A stretch of 64,000 nucleotides of DNA. Source: Sphingobacterium athyrii (GTDB lineage: Bacteria > Bacteroidota > Bacteroidia > Sphingobacteriales > Sphingobacteriaceae). The notes under the pieces were generated by a model. It made no database searches. It was given only the letters and a program-made list of their open reading frames with translations, and was not told the DNA's origin. This document shows, piece by piece, positions 1 through 9,152 of this stretch. A program made the position numbers and the translations under genes. How positions within the stretch are numbered: the stretch's first letter is position 1; each line of letters starts with the position of its first letter. The stretch is from contig NZ_QCXX01000001.1 of NCBI RefSeq assembly GCF_003071065.1, forward strand, positions 434,001 through 498,000, in the 5' to 3' direction.

Positions 1-1
1 A

Positions 2-37
2 GGTAGTAGAAAAGCGATGGCGAAGATGTATTTATAA
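2..37 (+). CDS. Possible 3' end of an upstream gene
   Basis: A frame open from the left edge reads GSRKAMAKMYL and stops with TAA at 35-37, about 30 bases before the promoter of the met operon. It is too short to identify and may be chance. The position, just before an independent promoter, is where a preceding gene could end. Confidence 0.22.
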   Translation, partial: GSRKAMAKMYL

Positions 38-66
38 AATAGTTTTAATTAAAAAAATGATTTTCT

Positions 67-97
67 TTTGCATTAATAGAAAAGAAGTTTATATTTG
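67..97 (+). promoter_or_regulatory. Promoter of the metY-metX-hom operon
   Basis: TTTG at 67-70, a 19-base spacer and TATATTTG at 90-97 match the Bacteroidota primary-sigma consensus TTTG-N19-TAnnTTTG exactly. Transcription would start near 104, which places the SAM riboswitch at the head of a leader of about 420 bases. Confidence 0.8.
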
Positions 98-150
98 CAA
101 TGTCTTCAGATGAAGATTTCTAATCAACACCTTCCTTAATCTGCAGGTCT

Positions 151-265
151 TGATTTATAAAGAAGTGGCGAGAGACTGGCTCTATGACCCACTGGCAACC
201 TTCAATTTGGTTGAAAAGGTGCCAAATCCTGTCCAAAGCAATATCGCTTTGGAGCATATAAATGA
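151..265 (+). ncRNA. SAM-I (S-box) riboswitch
   Basis: The conserved SAM-I core is readable: GAGAGACTGGCTCTATGA followed by GGCAACC and GGTGCCAAATCC. The helices close as expected. P1 pairs 153-159 with 257-263. P2 pairs AGTGG (164-168) with CCACT (189-193). P3 pairs ACCTTCAA (198-205) with TTGAAAAGGT (211-220). P4 pairs CCAAAGC (233-239) with GCTTTGG (246-252). Family knowledge: SAM binding lowers expression of methionine genes, which fits the metY-metX-hom operon downstream. The 3' strand of P3 is perfectly complementary over 11 bases to 448-458 in the leader, a possible switching partner. Confidence 0.93.
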
Positions 266-274
266 AATAAGACA

Positions 275-409
275 ATGATTATTACATTACAGAAAACCAT
301 CAACAATTTAGGTTTGTTTCAGACAAACCAGCTAACAGGTAAAGAAGCGACACATAGCAATGCCATGTCTATGCGAATGCGCATGCATACGCACCTTCCA
401 ACTTGTTAA
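275..409 (+). CDS. Short leader ORF with Met codons (44 aa)
   Basis: An ATG ten bases after the riboswitch opens a 44-codon frame. It begins MIITLQKTINNLGLF and near its end reads AMSMRMRMHTH, with four Met codons in seven positions plus Arg and His. The stop TAA is at 407-409, 113 bases before metY. The Met cluster suggests a leader peptide whose translation could sense charged Met-tRNA, but no clear transcription terminator with alternative fold was found. No strong Shine-Dalgarno is visible, which is normal in this phylum. The codon pattern is seen directly; the regulatory role is inference. Confidence 0.45.
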   Translation: MIITLQKTINNLGLFQTNQLTGKEATHSNAMSMRMRMHTHLPTC

Positions 410-516
410 GAATCATTTTCCTTTTTCCCGGATTACGATATTAACAGACCTTTTCAACAGGTGTGTATGCTTTCTTTTTTTCTTGTGAATACTTTTTTTG
501 AACCCTTAAAATCTGA

Positions 517-1833
<1,317 letters not shown>

Positions 1834-1860
1834 TCAAATACATTCCTAAATTTAAACGTA

Positions 1861-2904
1861 ATGAGCAGGCATATTTATCAGCATCAGGAGCCCTTTGTAT
1901 TTGAAAACGGCAGGGAGCTTATCGATTTACAGATCAGCTATGAAGTATTTGGAGAACTGAACGCAGATCGCAGCAATGTAGTCTGGGTTTGTCATGCCTT
2001 GACCGCGAATGCGAATGTGTTGGACTGGTGGCCGGGTCTTTTTGGTACAGATGATCTGTTTAATCCCAATGACTATTATATCGTGTGTGCGAATGTGATT
2101 GGATCGGCCTATGGGAGCAGCAATCCCCTATCCACCAATCCCGCGACAGGTCAGCCTTATTACCTTTCTTTTCCCGAATTTACGGTAAAAGATCTTGTCA
2201 ATGCCCATCAGTTGCTCGCAGCACATCTGGATATCAGCCAAATTGAAGTTTTAATCGGTGGATCACTGGGCGGTCAACAAGCGTTGGAATGGGCCGCTTC
2301 CAAAACGATCGCCATCAATCAGCTCATCGTTGTCGGTACAAACGCAGTGCATTCCCCTTGGGGGATTGCCTTTAATGAAAGTCAACGTTTAGCCATTACA
2401 GCAGACCGGACTTTCTATGCCAATCATCCTGATGGCGGTGCGAAAGGGCTGAAAGTCGCACGTTCGATCGCGCTGTTGTCCTATCGCAATTATATCACCT
2501 ATGATCATACACAAAGGGATACCGATGACAATAAAGTAAATGATTACAAAGCTGCTTCTTATCAAAATTATCAAGGCGAAAAATTGGTTAAACGCTACAA
2601 TGCATACAGCTACTTTTACCTGACAAAAGCGATGGACAGCCACAATCTGGCCCGCGGAAGAGCATCTCTGGAAGCAGCGCTCGCTGGTATCAACTGTTCA
2701 ACATTGGTATTAGGTGTCAATACAGATATATTATTCCCCGTAGATGAACAGAAATTTATTGCCCGACATATTCCCAATGCCAGCTACCGGGAGATCGAGT
2801 CGAGCTACGGTCACGATGGCTTTTTGATCGAGACAAAAAAGCTGACAGCTATTATCCATAACTTTTTAGAAAATAAGAAGGAGTATATCAACGAATTAGT
2901 ATAA
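1861..2904 (+). CDS. metX: Homoserine O-acetyltransferase
   Basis: Transfers an acetyl group from acetyl-CoA to homoserine, giving the substrate of the upstream MetY. It is an alpha/beta hydrolase-fold protein of 347 residues, as expected for MetX. The nucleophile elbow is IGGSLGGQQ with Ser135. The catalytic His is His318 in SYGHDGFL, and the acid is probably the Asp in VNTDILFP. The early motif CHALTANA forms the oxyanion region. Members of this family can be succinyltransferases, but the neighbouring O-acetylhomoserine sulfhydrylase favours acetyl. It lies 27 bases after metY and 39 bases before hom. Confidence 0.94.
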   Translation: MSRHIYQHQEPFVFENGRELIDLQISYEVFGELNADRSNVVWVCHALTANANVLDWWPGLFGTDDLFNPNDYYIVCANVIGSAYGSSNPLSTNPATGQPYYLSFPEFTVKDLVNAHQLLAAHLDISQIEVLIGGSLGGQQALEWAASKTIAINQLIVVGTNAVHSPWGIAFNESQRLAITADRTFYANHPDGGAKGLKVARSIALLSYRNYITYDHTQRDTDDNKVNDYKAASYQNYQGEKLVKRYNAYSYFYLTKAMDSHNLARGRASLEAALAGINCSTLVLGVNTDILFPVDEQKFIARHIPNASYREIESSYGHDGFLIETKKLTAIIHNFLENKKEYINELV

Positions 2905-2943
2905 GAGAAGTAAACAATAATATAAGAGCATACAAGAAGAGAT

Positions 2944-4125
2944 ATGAGTAATAAATTAACGATAGGGATGTTTGGATTTGGCGTTGTCGGCCAAGGTCTC
3001 TACGACATTATCAAAACTAAAAATCTAAATCTGGAAATCAAGAAATTTGTCATTAAAAATGCGGATAAAAAACGTTCACTGCCCGCTGACTTATTTTCAA
3101 CTGATGCGGAGGCGATTTTGGGGGATCCGCAAATCAACACGGTTGTCGAATTGATCGATGATGCAGAAGCGGCCTATAGGCTAACTGTGCGTGCATTGAA
3201 ATCAGGCAAAAATGTGGTATCCGCAAATAAAAAAATGATTGCCGGTCACCTTGAAGAGCTGGTCGACATTCAACATGAATATGGAACGAGCCTACTTTAT
3301 GAGGGAGCCGTGTGTGGAAGTATACCTATTATCCGTAACCTGGAAGAATATTACGACAATGAGCTTCTGCATTCGGTCAGCGGCATCTTTAACGGATCTT
3401 CCAACTACATTCTTTCCAAGGTTTTCAACGAAAACCAGCTTTATGCAGATGCATTAAAAAAAGCACAGGAACTTGGCTTTGCTGAAACAGACCCTACGCT
3501 TGACGTCGGTGGATATGATCCTAAATTCAAAGTCTGTATCGTCGCGTCACACGCCTATGGCATCTATGTTAAACCCGATGATGTATTCAACATCGGTATC
3601 GACAAATTAGGCCAACAGGATATTCGTTTTGCAAAAGAAAAGAACTTTAAAATCAAATTGATCCCTACGGCCAAAGAGATCGATGGCAATAAAGTCGTGC
3701 TTTATGTACTACCTCGTTTAGTAGGCAAAGAAAGCATGTTGTATAATGTAGAAAATGAAAATAACGGTGTGCTGGTCAAAGCTGCATTTGCGGACGAACA
3801 ATTCTTTTACGGTAAAGGTGCCGGCGGTCATCCGACGGGTTCCGCAGTCCTGTCCGACATTGCAGCACTACGCTATGGCTACCGTTATGAATATAAAAAA
3901 CATTTAGAATCCAGTGCCTTAAATTATAGTCAGGATTATCTGATCAAGGTCTATTTAAGATACACGGACGATCAACTGATCGAAAAATTAAAATTCAGTG
4001 AGATCACCGAAAGGTATTACGCAGCAGATTTCAAATATGTAATCGGCCACATTAATCTTCAACAAATTGCTGCCCATAAGGCCGATTTGGACCAAGAGGG
4101 CAATTTCATTGCAGAGATCGCGTAG
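2944..4125 (+). CDS. hom: Homoserine dehydrogenase
   Basis: Reduces aspartate semialdehyde to homoserine with NAD(P)H, feeding both threonine and methionine synthesis. The N-terminal Rossmann motif GFGVVGQG (residues 11-18) binds the cofactor. Catalytic-domain motifs follow: SANKKMIA, GAVCGSIPII, FNGSSNYILS and the substrate-binding stretch DPTLDVGGYDPKFK. The product has 393 residues and no recognisable full C-terminal ACT domain, so allosteric threonine control is doubtful. As last gene of the riboswitch operon it appears to be dedicated to the methionine branch; a separate threonine-linked enzyme may exist elsewhere. A strong terminator follows at 4151. Confidence 0.93.
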   Translation: MSNKLTIGMFGFGVVGQGLYDIIKTKNLNLEIKKFVIKNADKKRSLPADLFSTDAEAILGDPQINTVVELIDDAEAAYRLTVRALKSGKNVVSANKKMIAGHLEELVDIQHEYGTSLLYEGAVCGSIPIIRNLEEYYDNELLHSVSGIFNGSSNYILSKVFNENQLYADALKKAQELGFAETDPTLDVGGYDPKFKVCIVASHAYGIYVKPDDVFNIGIDKLGQQDIRFAKEKNFKIKLIPTAKEIDGNKVVLYVLPRLVGKESMLYNVENENNGVLVKAAFADEQFFYGKGAGGHPTGSAVLSDIAALRYGYRYEYKKHLESSALNYSQDYLIKVYLRYTDDQLIEKLKFSEITERYYAADFKYVIGHINLQQIAAHKADLDQEGNFIAEIA

Positions 4126-4150
4126 GCAATCAACAAACCAACCTACCTAC

Positions 4151-4188
4151 GGGGTGTCCGATTATTTTGGACACCCCTATTTTTTATT
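4151..4188 (+). terminator. Rho-independent terminator of the met operon
   Basis: GGGGTGTCC (4151-4159) pairs with GGACACCCC (4169-4177) around a nine-base loop and is followed by TATTTTTTATTTT. It begins 26 bases after the hom stop codon. Confidence 0.88.
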
Positions 4189-4270
4189 TTATATACGTTC
4201 CAAAGGCTTTTTGAAATGTGCTATCCGATGCAGGATTTCCATTTACCCATCAGCACTCTTCTTTTACCAC

Positions 4271-6622
4271 TTAGTTTCCACGCGCACTACTTTTTAAGTT
4301 CAGCGTCATGACACCACCTTTAACCAGTTGTTCAAAGGGAAGCTGCCATCCGGTCCAGGCTTTATTATTCAGGCGGACCTGATCAACATAGTAACTATCC
4401 GGGGCCTCTTTTTCAACCTGAATCGTGAATTTATTTTTTCGTAATGCCTTGGGAAGCTGTATGGTAATTTTATCAAATAAAGGCGCCCCAATCTGAAATG
4501 CCGGATTTTCTGTCGTTAAACTTCTTACGTCGAATAATCCGATCCCCGATAAAACATACCAAGCCCCCAATTGTCCCTGATCTTCATCCTGTCCATAGCC
4601 GTAACCGTGAACAGGCTCCGTGCCATAAAATTCATTTGAAATCGCCCGCACCCATTTTTGGCTTAGGTCAGGTCTCCCTGAAAAATAAAACAACCAGGAG
4701 ATATGCAAGTTGGGCTGATTTCCGTGATTATAGAGACTCTCAATACCGGCAAAGGCATCAATTTGGGTTCCACCTCCAAAGACATTCCGCTGGGATACCG
4801 TAAATATGCTGTCCAAACGTTGGTTGAATAAGTCTTTTCCGACCAGTTTGACAAGATCTTGGGGAACGTGCGGTACATAAAAAGTATATTGCCAGGCATT
4901 TCCCTCCTGAAATCCACGCCAGGGTTGATAGGGATTAAAGTTCGGAATAAAGTCTCCCTTACTGTCCTTTGGCCGTATAAATTTAGTTGAAGGATCATAT
5001 AATCCTTTCCATGCGTCTGAAAGCTTTAGAAACTTCTTATAATCTGCATTACGACCAAGTGACTTGGCGTATTGCGCAGCAGCAGCTGCCGAAAAGGCAT
5101 ATTCCAAGGTATGAGAAGCGCCAAAAGGTGATCCTTGGGTTAATAATTCAGGACTACCGGTATTGTCCTCGATATAAGGTGAATAACCTTTTTCAACAAA
5201 CACCCCCACATCAAGCTTCCCTGCTCCCGGAATCCGTCCGCGTGATTCAAGTTCATTTTTCCGAACAGCTTCATAGGCAAAATTTGTATCGTAATTCCGT
5301 ATTCCGACATTATATGCTGCAGCAATTGCCAAGCCCGTAAAATTGGTACCCACACCGGAAACATACTTACTATTGGCGATACCGTCACCGAGCCAGCCCG
5401 CATCGCGGTACACCAGCAGCTGACTTTGTATCCAATCGTTGTAATAATCAGGATAGGCGATGGACCAGAGTTGTGTCAGGTTCCAAAATGCGCCCCAGAT
5501 CGCATCTGTATTATAGTGCTGATGAACCGGCTTCCCTTGCGCATTTAATGCAATCTGGCCTACAGAGCCATCATTTTTTGGATAAGCCCCATTAATATCA
5601 CTGGCAAGTCCCCGTCCAAGTAAGGCATGATATAATCCGGTATAAAATTTAACCCGGTCCTCTTCTTTACCACCTTCCACTAATATCCTTCCCATTTCAT
5701 TGTTCCAGGTATTCAGTGCTTCGGATTTCGCTTTATCAAATGTCAGCCCCTTTGCCTCCTGCTCCAAATTTAACCGTGCGTTATCTACCGAAGTATAGGA
5801 CAAACCGGTTTTGATGGTGATAGATTCATCCGATCCTGTATCGAATCGCAAAAACAGTCCCGCTCCTTGCCCCCGTATGTTTTTCTTCTCCTCAAAAATC
5901 GCGTCGTCCTTAAATGTTCCATAAGATTTTGGCCGCTTGCTGACTTCTGCAAAGAAATACATCTTCACAGTAGCGCCTTGTTGATATTTTTGGACATATA
6001 CCGGGTTTGTCACCACGTATCCCCATACACATTGATTATCGTAATTTACTTCAGCATCGACCACTGGTCCGCTCTCGCCCATCACATGTCCAATATCAAA
6101 TATCAGGTTGGACGCATCGGTTTTTGGAAAGGTATAACGATGGAAACCTACCCTTTTTGTCGCCGTTAGTTCGGCGAGGATTCCGTAATCTTTCAGTTTC
6201 ACCCGATAGTAACCTGATGTGGCAAATTCATCTTTTTTGTCAAATGATGAGCGATAGCCACTTCGCGGCTGGTCCAGTTTCCCCGGCGTGGTTTTGAGTT
6301 CACCTACTGATGGAGCAAAGACAATTCCCCCGATCTGAAACTCATGAAAATTAGCAAAGCCTTCGATAGAGCTGTGTCTATCGTCATAGCCAACGGCTTC
6401 CCAACCGGACTTATTGCCATAACTTCCATTGGTACTTGGTGCTAATTTGGCCATACCAAAGGGTACTGCCGCCGGCGTATAAAAAAAATACCGGCTATGC
6501 ACAGATCCAATATTGGGCTTTACCAGGGTAGTTAGATCAGTTTTTTGTTGCCCTGACGCAGATATCACACGGAATAACATGCAGAAAAAATAAAATATAA
6601 GATGCTTTACCATCGTTGTCAA
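4271..6622 (-). CDS. GH92 family alpha-mannosidase, secreted
   Basis: An exo-acting, calcium-dependent alpha-mannosidase of glycoside hydrolase family 92, probably periplasmic. The N-terminus has a hydrophobic signal segment ending ISASGQQ. The mature start, VKPNIGSVHSRYFFYTPAAVPFGMAKLAPS, is the GH92 N-domain pattern (quoted here only as a guide to position, residues about 35-65). The catalytic domain carries YNTDAIWGAFWNLTQ, the GSPELLTQG region and the signature GYGYGQDEDQGQLGAWY near the C-terminus. The 783-residue length fits. ATG codons at 6622 and 6613 are both possible starts. It is divergent from the glycosidase at 6938. A -7-like box TAAGTTTG lies at 6643-6636 on its strand. Linkage specificity cannot be read from sequence. 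Confidence 0.9.
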   Translation of the reverse strand: MTTMVKHLIFYFFCMLFRVISASGQQKTDLTTLVKPNIGSVHSRYFFYTPAAVPFGMAKLAPSTNGSYGNKSGWEAVGYDDRHSSIEGFANFHEFQIGGIVFAPSVGELKTTPGKLDQPRSGYRSSFDKKDEFATSGYYRVKLKDYGILAELTATKRVGFHRYTFPKTDASNLIFDIGHVMGESGPVVDAEVNYDNQCVWGYVVTNPVYVQKYQQGATVKMYFFAEVSKRPKSYGTFKDDAIFEEKKNIRGQGAGLFLRFDTGSDESITIKTGLSYTSVDNARLNLEQEAKGLTFDKAKSEALNTWNNEMGRILVEGGKEEDRVKFYTGLYHALLGRGLASDINGAYPKNDGSVGQIALNAQGKPVHQHYNTDAIWGAFWNLTQLWSIAYPDYYNDWIQSQLLVYRDAGWLGDGIANSKYVSGVGTNFTGLAIAAAYNVGIRNYDTNFAYEAVRKNELESRGRIPGAGKLDVGVFVEKGYSPYIEDNTGSPELLTQGSPFGASHTLEYAFSAAAAAQYAKSLGRNADYKKFLKLSDAWKGLYDPSTKFIRPKDSKGDFIPNFNPYQPWRGFQEGNAWQYTFYVPHVPQDLVKLVGKDLFNQRLDSIFTVSQRNVFGGGTQIDAFAGIESLYNHGNQPNLHISWLFYFSGRPDLSQKWVRAISNEFYGTEPVHGYGYGQDEDQGQLGAWYVLSGIGLFDVRSLTTENPAFQIGAPLFDKITIQLPKALRKNKFTIQVEKEAPDSYYVDQVRLNNKAWTGWQLPFEQLVKGGVMTLNLKSSARGN

Positions 6623-6937
6623 TTAGGTTCAAAAACAAACTTACAAAAAATAAAACTATGTATAAACATGAAAACAAAAAGATCATAAAAAAAGTAGGCG
6701 GGGACAGTTCAAAAAGGCGCAATATTGTAATAATTTAAATACGAATTGAATTATATCTCATTAAAAGCCTGATGCACCAGTTATTTTTTTACCTTTGTTT
6801 GTATATACATAATAAATAATAACCAAGAAGTTTTAAGTCATAAAGATCAATCCAAATTGAATGCGCTGGAAATAATCTAACGAAACATCGCGATTGCACT
6901 ACTGAAATGCATAACACTTCAATTAATAAAAAGTTCC
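6623..6937. other. Divergent intergenic region between GH92 and the glycosidase gene
   Basis: This 315-base AT-rich stretch holds a candidate GH92 -7 box (6636-6643, minus strand) and a plus-strand promoter with an overlapping GntR-type palindrome at 6790-6809. Nothing else coding was seen in it. Confidence 0.6.
6790..6809 (+). promoter_or_regulatory. Promoter -7 box with GntR-type operator, site 1
   Basis: TACCTTTG (6790-6797) fits TAnnTTTG. Two bases later comes the perfect palindrome TGTATATACA (6800-6809), placed where transcription should start. The arrangement and offset are identical to site 2 at 9112-9131. TGTATATACA-like operators are known for TreR and related members of the GntR/HutC family. 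Confidence 0.72.
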
Positions 6938-8260
6938 ATGAGAAGAAACCTAACGTTTTTCGGTCTTACGTTTATCTTATTTAGCAGCGGTCTCTCTGCG
7001 CAACAAAAAATCCCATCGAAAGGAGACCAACTTAAGCTTGCGCAGACCATTTTAGCCGATCCGAAATTAAAATATGTGGATAGCCTGGCCAGGCAGGTCA
7101 TCAAAGAAGGATTTAATGCCGGAAGTGGCTATTCGCAGATATGGGCCCGGGACCTCAATACGTTTATTGAAACGGCGTTGGAAGAAAGACCTGCAGCAGA
7201 TGTTCGCGGGGCTATCCTATTGTTTTTCCAGATGCAACAGCCCAATGGTGAAATGGTCGACGGCTATGTACTCAAGAAAGATTTCACCTGGCATGATGAT
7301 ACGCCTTATTATTCTAAAAATGCACCCGATCATGTCGGTTTTAAAAACACTGTCGAGACCGACCAAGAGACTTCGCTGATTCAGCTACTGGGCAAGTACA
7401 TACAGAAAACCAAGGATTATGGCATTCTTGACGAATCCATTGGTGGACTTTCGGTCAAAGAGCGCATACAGTTGATGTTGGATTACCTCAGGCGAGAACG
7501 GTTCAATACAACATACGGTCTCCTTTGGGGCGCCATGACAGCCGACTGGGGTGATGTGCAGCCGCATGACGATTTTGGCTGTGACTGGAATGCACTCTCC
7601 AATGAAGCCATTGATATCTACGACAATGCCATGCTCATCATTGCCTTACAGAACTTAATTGAAATCCAACCCAATGGAGCAAAGGCCGCTGATTGGAAAA
7701 AATTTAAAAAGGAGCTTGAAACAAATAGCAGACGCTATCTCTGGGACCAAAAGAAACAGAAATTTATTCCACATATCTATCCACAGCACTCTCCCCTGCC
7801 AAAAGGCTTTGATGAAAATCAAATCCATTACCATGGGGGTACGGCAATTGCGATCGAAGCTGGACTGCTCAAACGAAACGAAATAAAAACGGTCAATAGA
7901 CAGATGTTGGAAAATGTCCGTTTGTCGGGCATGCCGAGCATCGGCCTTACACTCTATCCGACCTACCCTGCCGGTTTTTTCAAAGGTTGGATGGCAGAAC
8001 CTTATCACTATCAAAATGGGGGCGACTGGACCTGGTTTGGCGGCAGAATGATCCAGCAACTTGTCCGCAACGGCTTTTATCAGGAAGCTTACGACGAGTT
8101 AGGGCCAATGATTGATCGTGTGGTGAAGAACAAAGGTTTTTACGAATGGTACGGCAAGAATGATGTGCCGAGCGGATCGGGCAAATTCAAAGGCTCAGCC
8201 GGTGTATTGAGCAAAGCAATCGCACTACTCCATCAATGGGCCTCAGAAACAGCCAAGTAG
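6938..8260 (+). CDS. Secreted (alpha/alpha)6-barrel glycoside hydrolase, family unassigned
   Basis: A 440-residue exported enzyme of the six-hairpin glycosidase type. The signal peptide is about residues 1-21, ending GLSAQQK. Motifs with an acidic, tryptophan-rich active-site look are YSQIWARDLNTF, NTVETDQETSLIQ, LLWGAMTADWGDVQP, DIYDNAM, YHGGTAIAIEA and GGDWTWFGGRMIQQL. All recur in the lipoprotein paralogue at 12336, with which it shares roughly half its residues. I cannot assign a CAZy family: GH125 was considered but its usual DIPAMWLRDS motif is absent. Promoter and operator lie at 6790-6809. Alpha-glucoside or alpha-mannoside hydrolysis is a reasonable guess from the MFS and PMI-like neighbours. 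Confidence 0.75.
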   Translation: MRRNLTFFGLTFILFSSGLSAQQKIPSKGDQLKLAQTILADPKLKYVDSLARQVIKEGFNAGSGYSQIWARDLNTFIETALEERPAADVRGAILLFFQMQQPNGEMVDGYVLKKDFTWHDDTPYYSKNAPDHVGFKNTVETDQETSLIQLLGKYIQKTKDYGILDESIGGLSVKERIQLMLDYLRRERFNTTYGLLWGAMTADWGDVQPHDDFGCDWNALSNEAIDIYDNAMLIIALQNLIEIQPNGAKAADWKKFKKELETNSRRYLWDQKKQKFIPHIYPQHSPLPKGFDENQIHYHGGTAIAIEAGLLKRNEIKTVNRQMLENVRLSGMPSIGLTLYPTYPAGFFKGWMAEPYHYQNGGDWTWFGGRMIQQLVRNGFYQEAYDELGPMIDRVVKNKGFYEWYGKNDVPSGSGKFKGSAGVLSKAIALLHQWASETAK

Positions 8261-8279
8261 TCACTGCAATCGACGGATG

Positions 8280-8314
8280 AATTGATCCAGTAGCTTATGA
8301 TTACTGGATCAATT
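8280..8314. terminator. Bidirectional hairpin between convergent genes
   Basis: A 13-bp perfect stem, AATTGATCCAGTA (8280-8292) with TACTGGATCAATT (8302-8314), sits between the convergent glycosidase and gntR genes. The following T tract is weak. Confidence 0.6.
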
Positions 8315-8320
8315 GTTCTA

Positions 8321-9055
8321 TTAATAATCTCTTCGGCTTTCCACGGTATAGGTAAAGCTTTCGGCGCGATAGAATCCCAGATTATATTCAATTGGCTTTC
8401 CGGACTGATCGAAAACAAAGCGTTTGCGCGATAAGATCGGATCACCGATATTGATTTCGAGTTTGTCTGCGATAAATTTATTGGCTGCAACGGCGTCTAT
8501 TTCTTCCTGCGAAAGATCGGCCACAACATGGTAATCGGCTTCCAATATTTCATACAGCGGACGTTTAAAATCTTCGTCACCTGTCAGCCCAATGCGAGGA
8601 TGAAAATAAGACGTAAAATAGACGAACGGATCATCTTTTTTACCACGTAACCGTTCCAGCTTTAATAGCTTTTGATCCTCATCGACCGCAAAAAATTTTG
8701 TAATGGCCTTATCGGGCACTACCCAGCTCACATGAAGCTCAAAATTCTTGACCTCGATACCACGATTTTTCATTTCTTGTGAAAAACTTAGCCAATTTTT
8801 GGATTTCGAACTGAATTTGGTGCTTGCAACCTTTGTACCGATACCTTTCTTCCGGATCAATAGCTCCTCATAAACCAGCTTATTAATCGCCAGACGCAAA
8901 GTAGAACGGGAAATAGCCAGACGTTTGGCTAGCTCTATTTCATTGGGCAACATTTTCCCCTCAATATATTCCGGTTGTTTTATCAACTCCCGCAGTAGAT
9001 TTTCTGCTTGTATATGCAGTGGGACTGGACTTTTGTGATCTATTTTTAAATTCAT
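8321..9055 (-). CDS. GntR/HutC-family transcriptional regulator with UTRA domain
   Basis: A 244-residue repressor. Residues 1-70 form a GntR winged helix: the helix-turn-helix reads PNEIELAKRLAISRSTLRLA and the wing is IRKKGIGTKVA. Residues 90-240 form a UTRA ligand-binding domain, with ERLRGKKDDPFVYFTSYFHP and the closing VFDQSGKPIEYNLGFYRAE typical of the HutC subfamily. The effector is probably a phosphorylated or free sugar. It is divergent from the sugar porter, and palindromes at 6800-6809 and 9120-9133 placed over transcription starts are its likely operators, so the local glycosidases and transporter are probably its regulon. The effector identity is unknown. Confidence 0.9.
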   Translation of the reverse strand: MNLKIDHKSPVPLHIQAENLLRELIKQPEYIEGKMLPNEIELAKRLAISRSTLRLAINKLVYEELLIRKKGIGTKVASTKFSSKSKNWLSFSQEMKNRGIEVKNFELHVSWVVPDKAITKFFAVDEDQKLLKLERLRGKKDDPFVYFTSYFHPRIGLTGDEDFKRPLYEILEADYHVVADLSQEEIDAVAANKFIADKLEINIGDPILSRKRFVFDQSGKPIEYNLGFYRAESFTYTVESRRDY

Positions 9056-9087
9056 TACATGATATTGCTTAGGCTAAAGTAAGATTT

Positions 9088-9133
9088 TTTGGATAATTAA
9101 AAAAATAGATATATGTTTGTATGTATATACATA
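9088..9133 (+). promoter_or_regulatory. Sugar-porter promoter with GntR-type operator, site 2
   Basis: TTTG (9088-9091), a 20-base spacer and TATGTTTG (9112-9119) form a promoter. The perfect palindrome TATGTATATACATA (9120-9133), containing TGTATATACA at 9122-9131, covers the expected transcription start. The -7 box to palindrome-core spacing equals that of site 1. Confidence 0.8.
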
Positions 9134-9152
9134 TAAAACTAATAAACCAGCT

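Noticed and set aside
4498..4803. Plus-strand frame inside the GH92 gene
   Set aside because: Antisense shadow with no protein-like motifs; the GH92 frame carries all family motifs.
6537..6722. Minus-strand frame across the GH92 start region
   Set aside because: Overlaps the GH92 signal peptide in another frame and reads into AT-rich spacer.
6938..8260. Assignment of the glycosidase to GH125 alpha-mannosidases
   Set aside because: The expected DIPAMWLRDS motif is missing; only a generic (alpha/alpha)6 resemblance remains.
9117..9152. Upstream start of the sugar porter
   Set aside because: It would place the GntR-type palindrome and the transcription start inside the coding region; ATG 9153 fits the family N-terminus.
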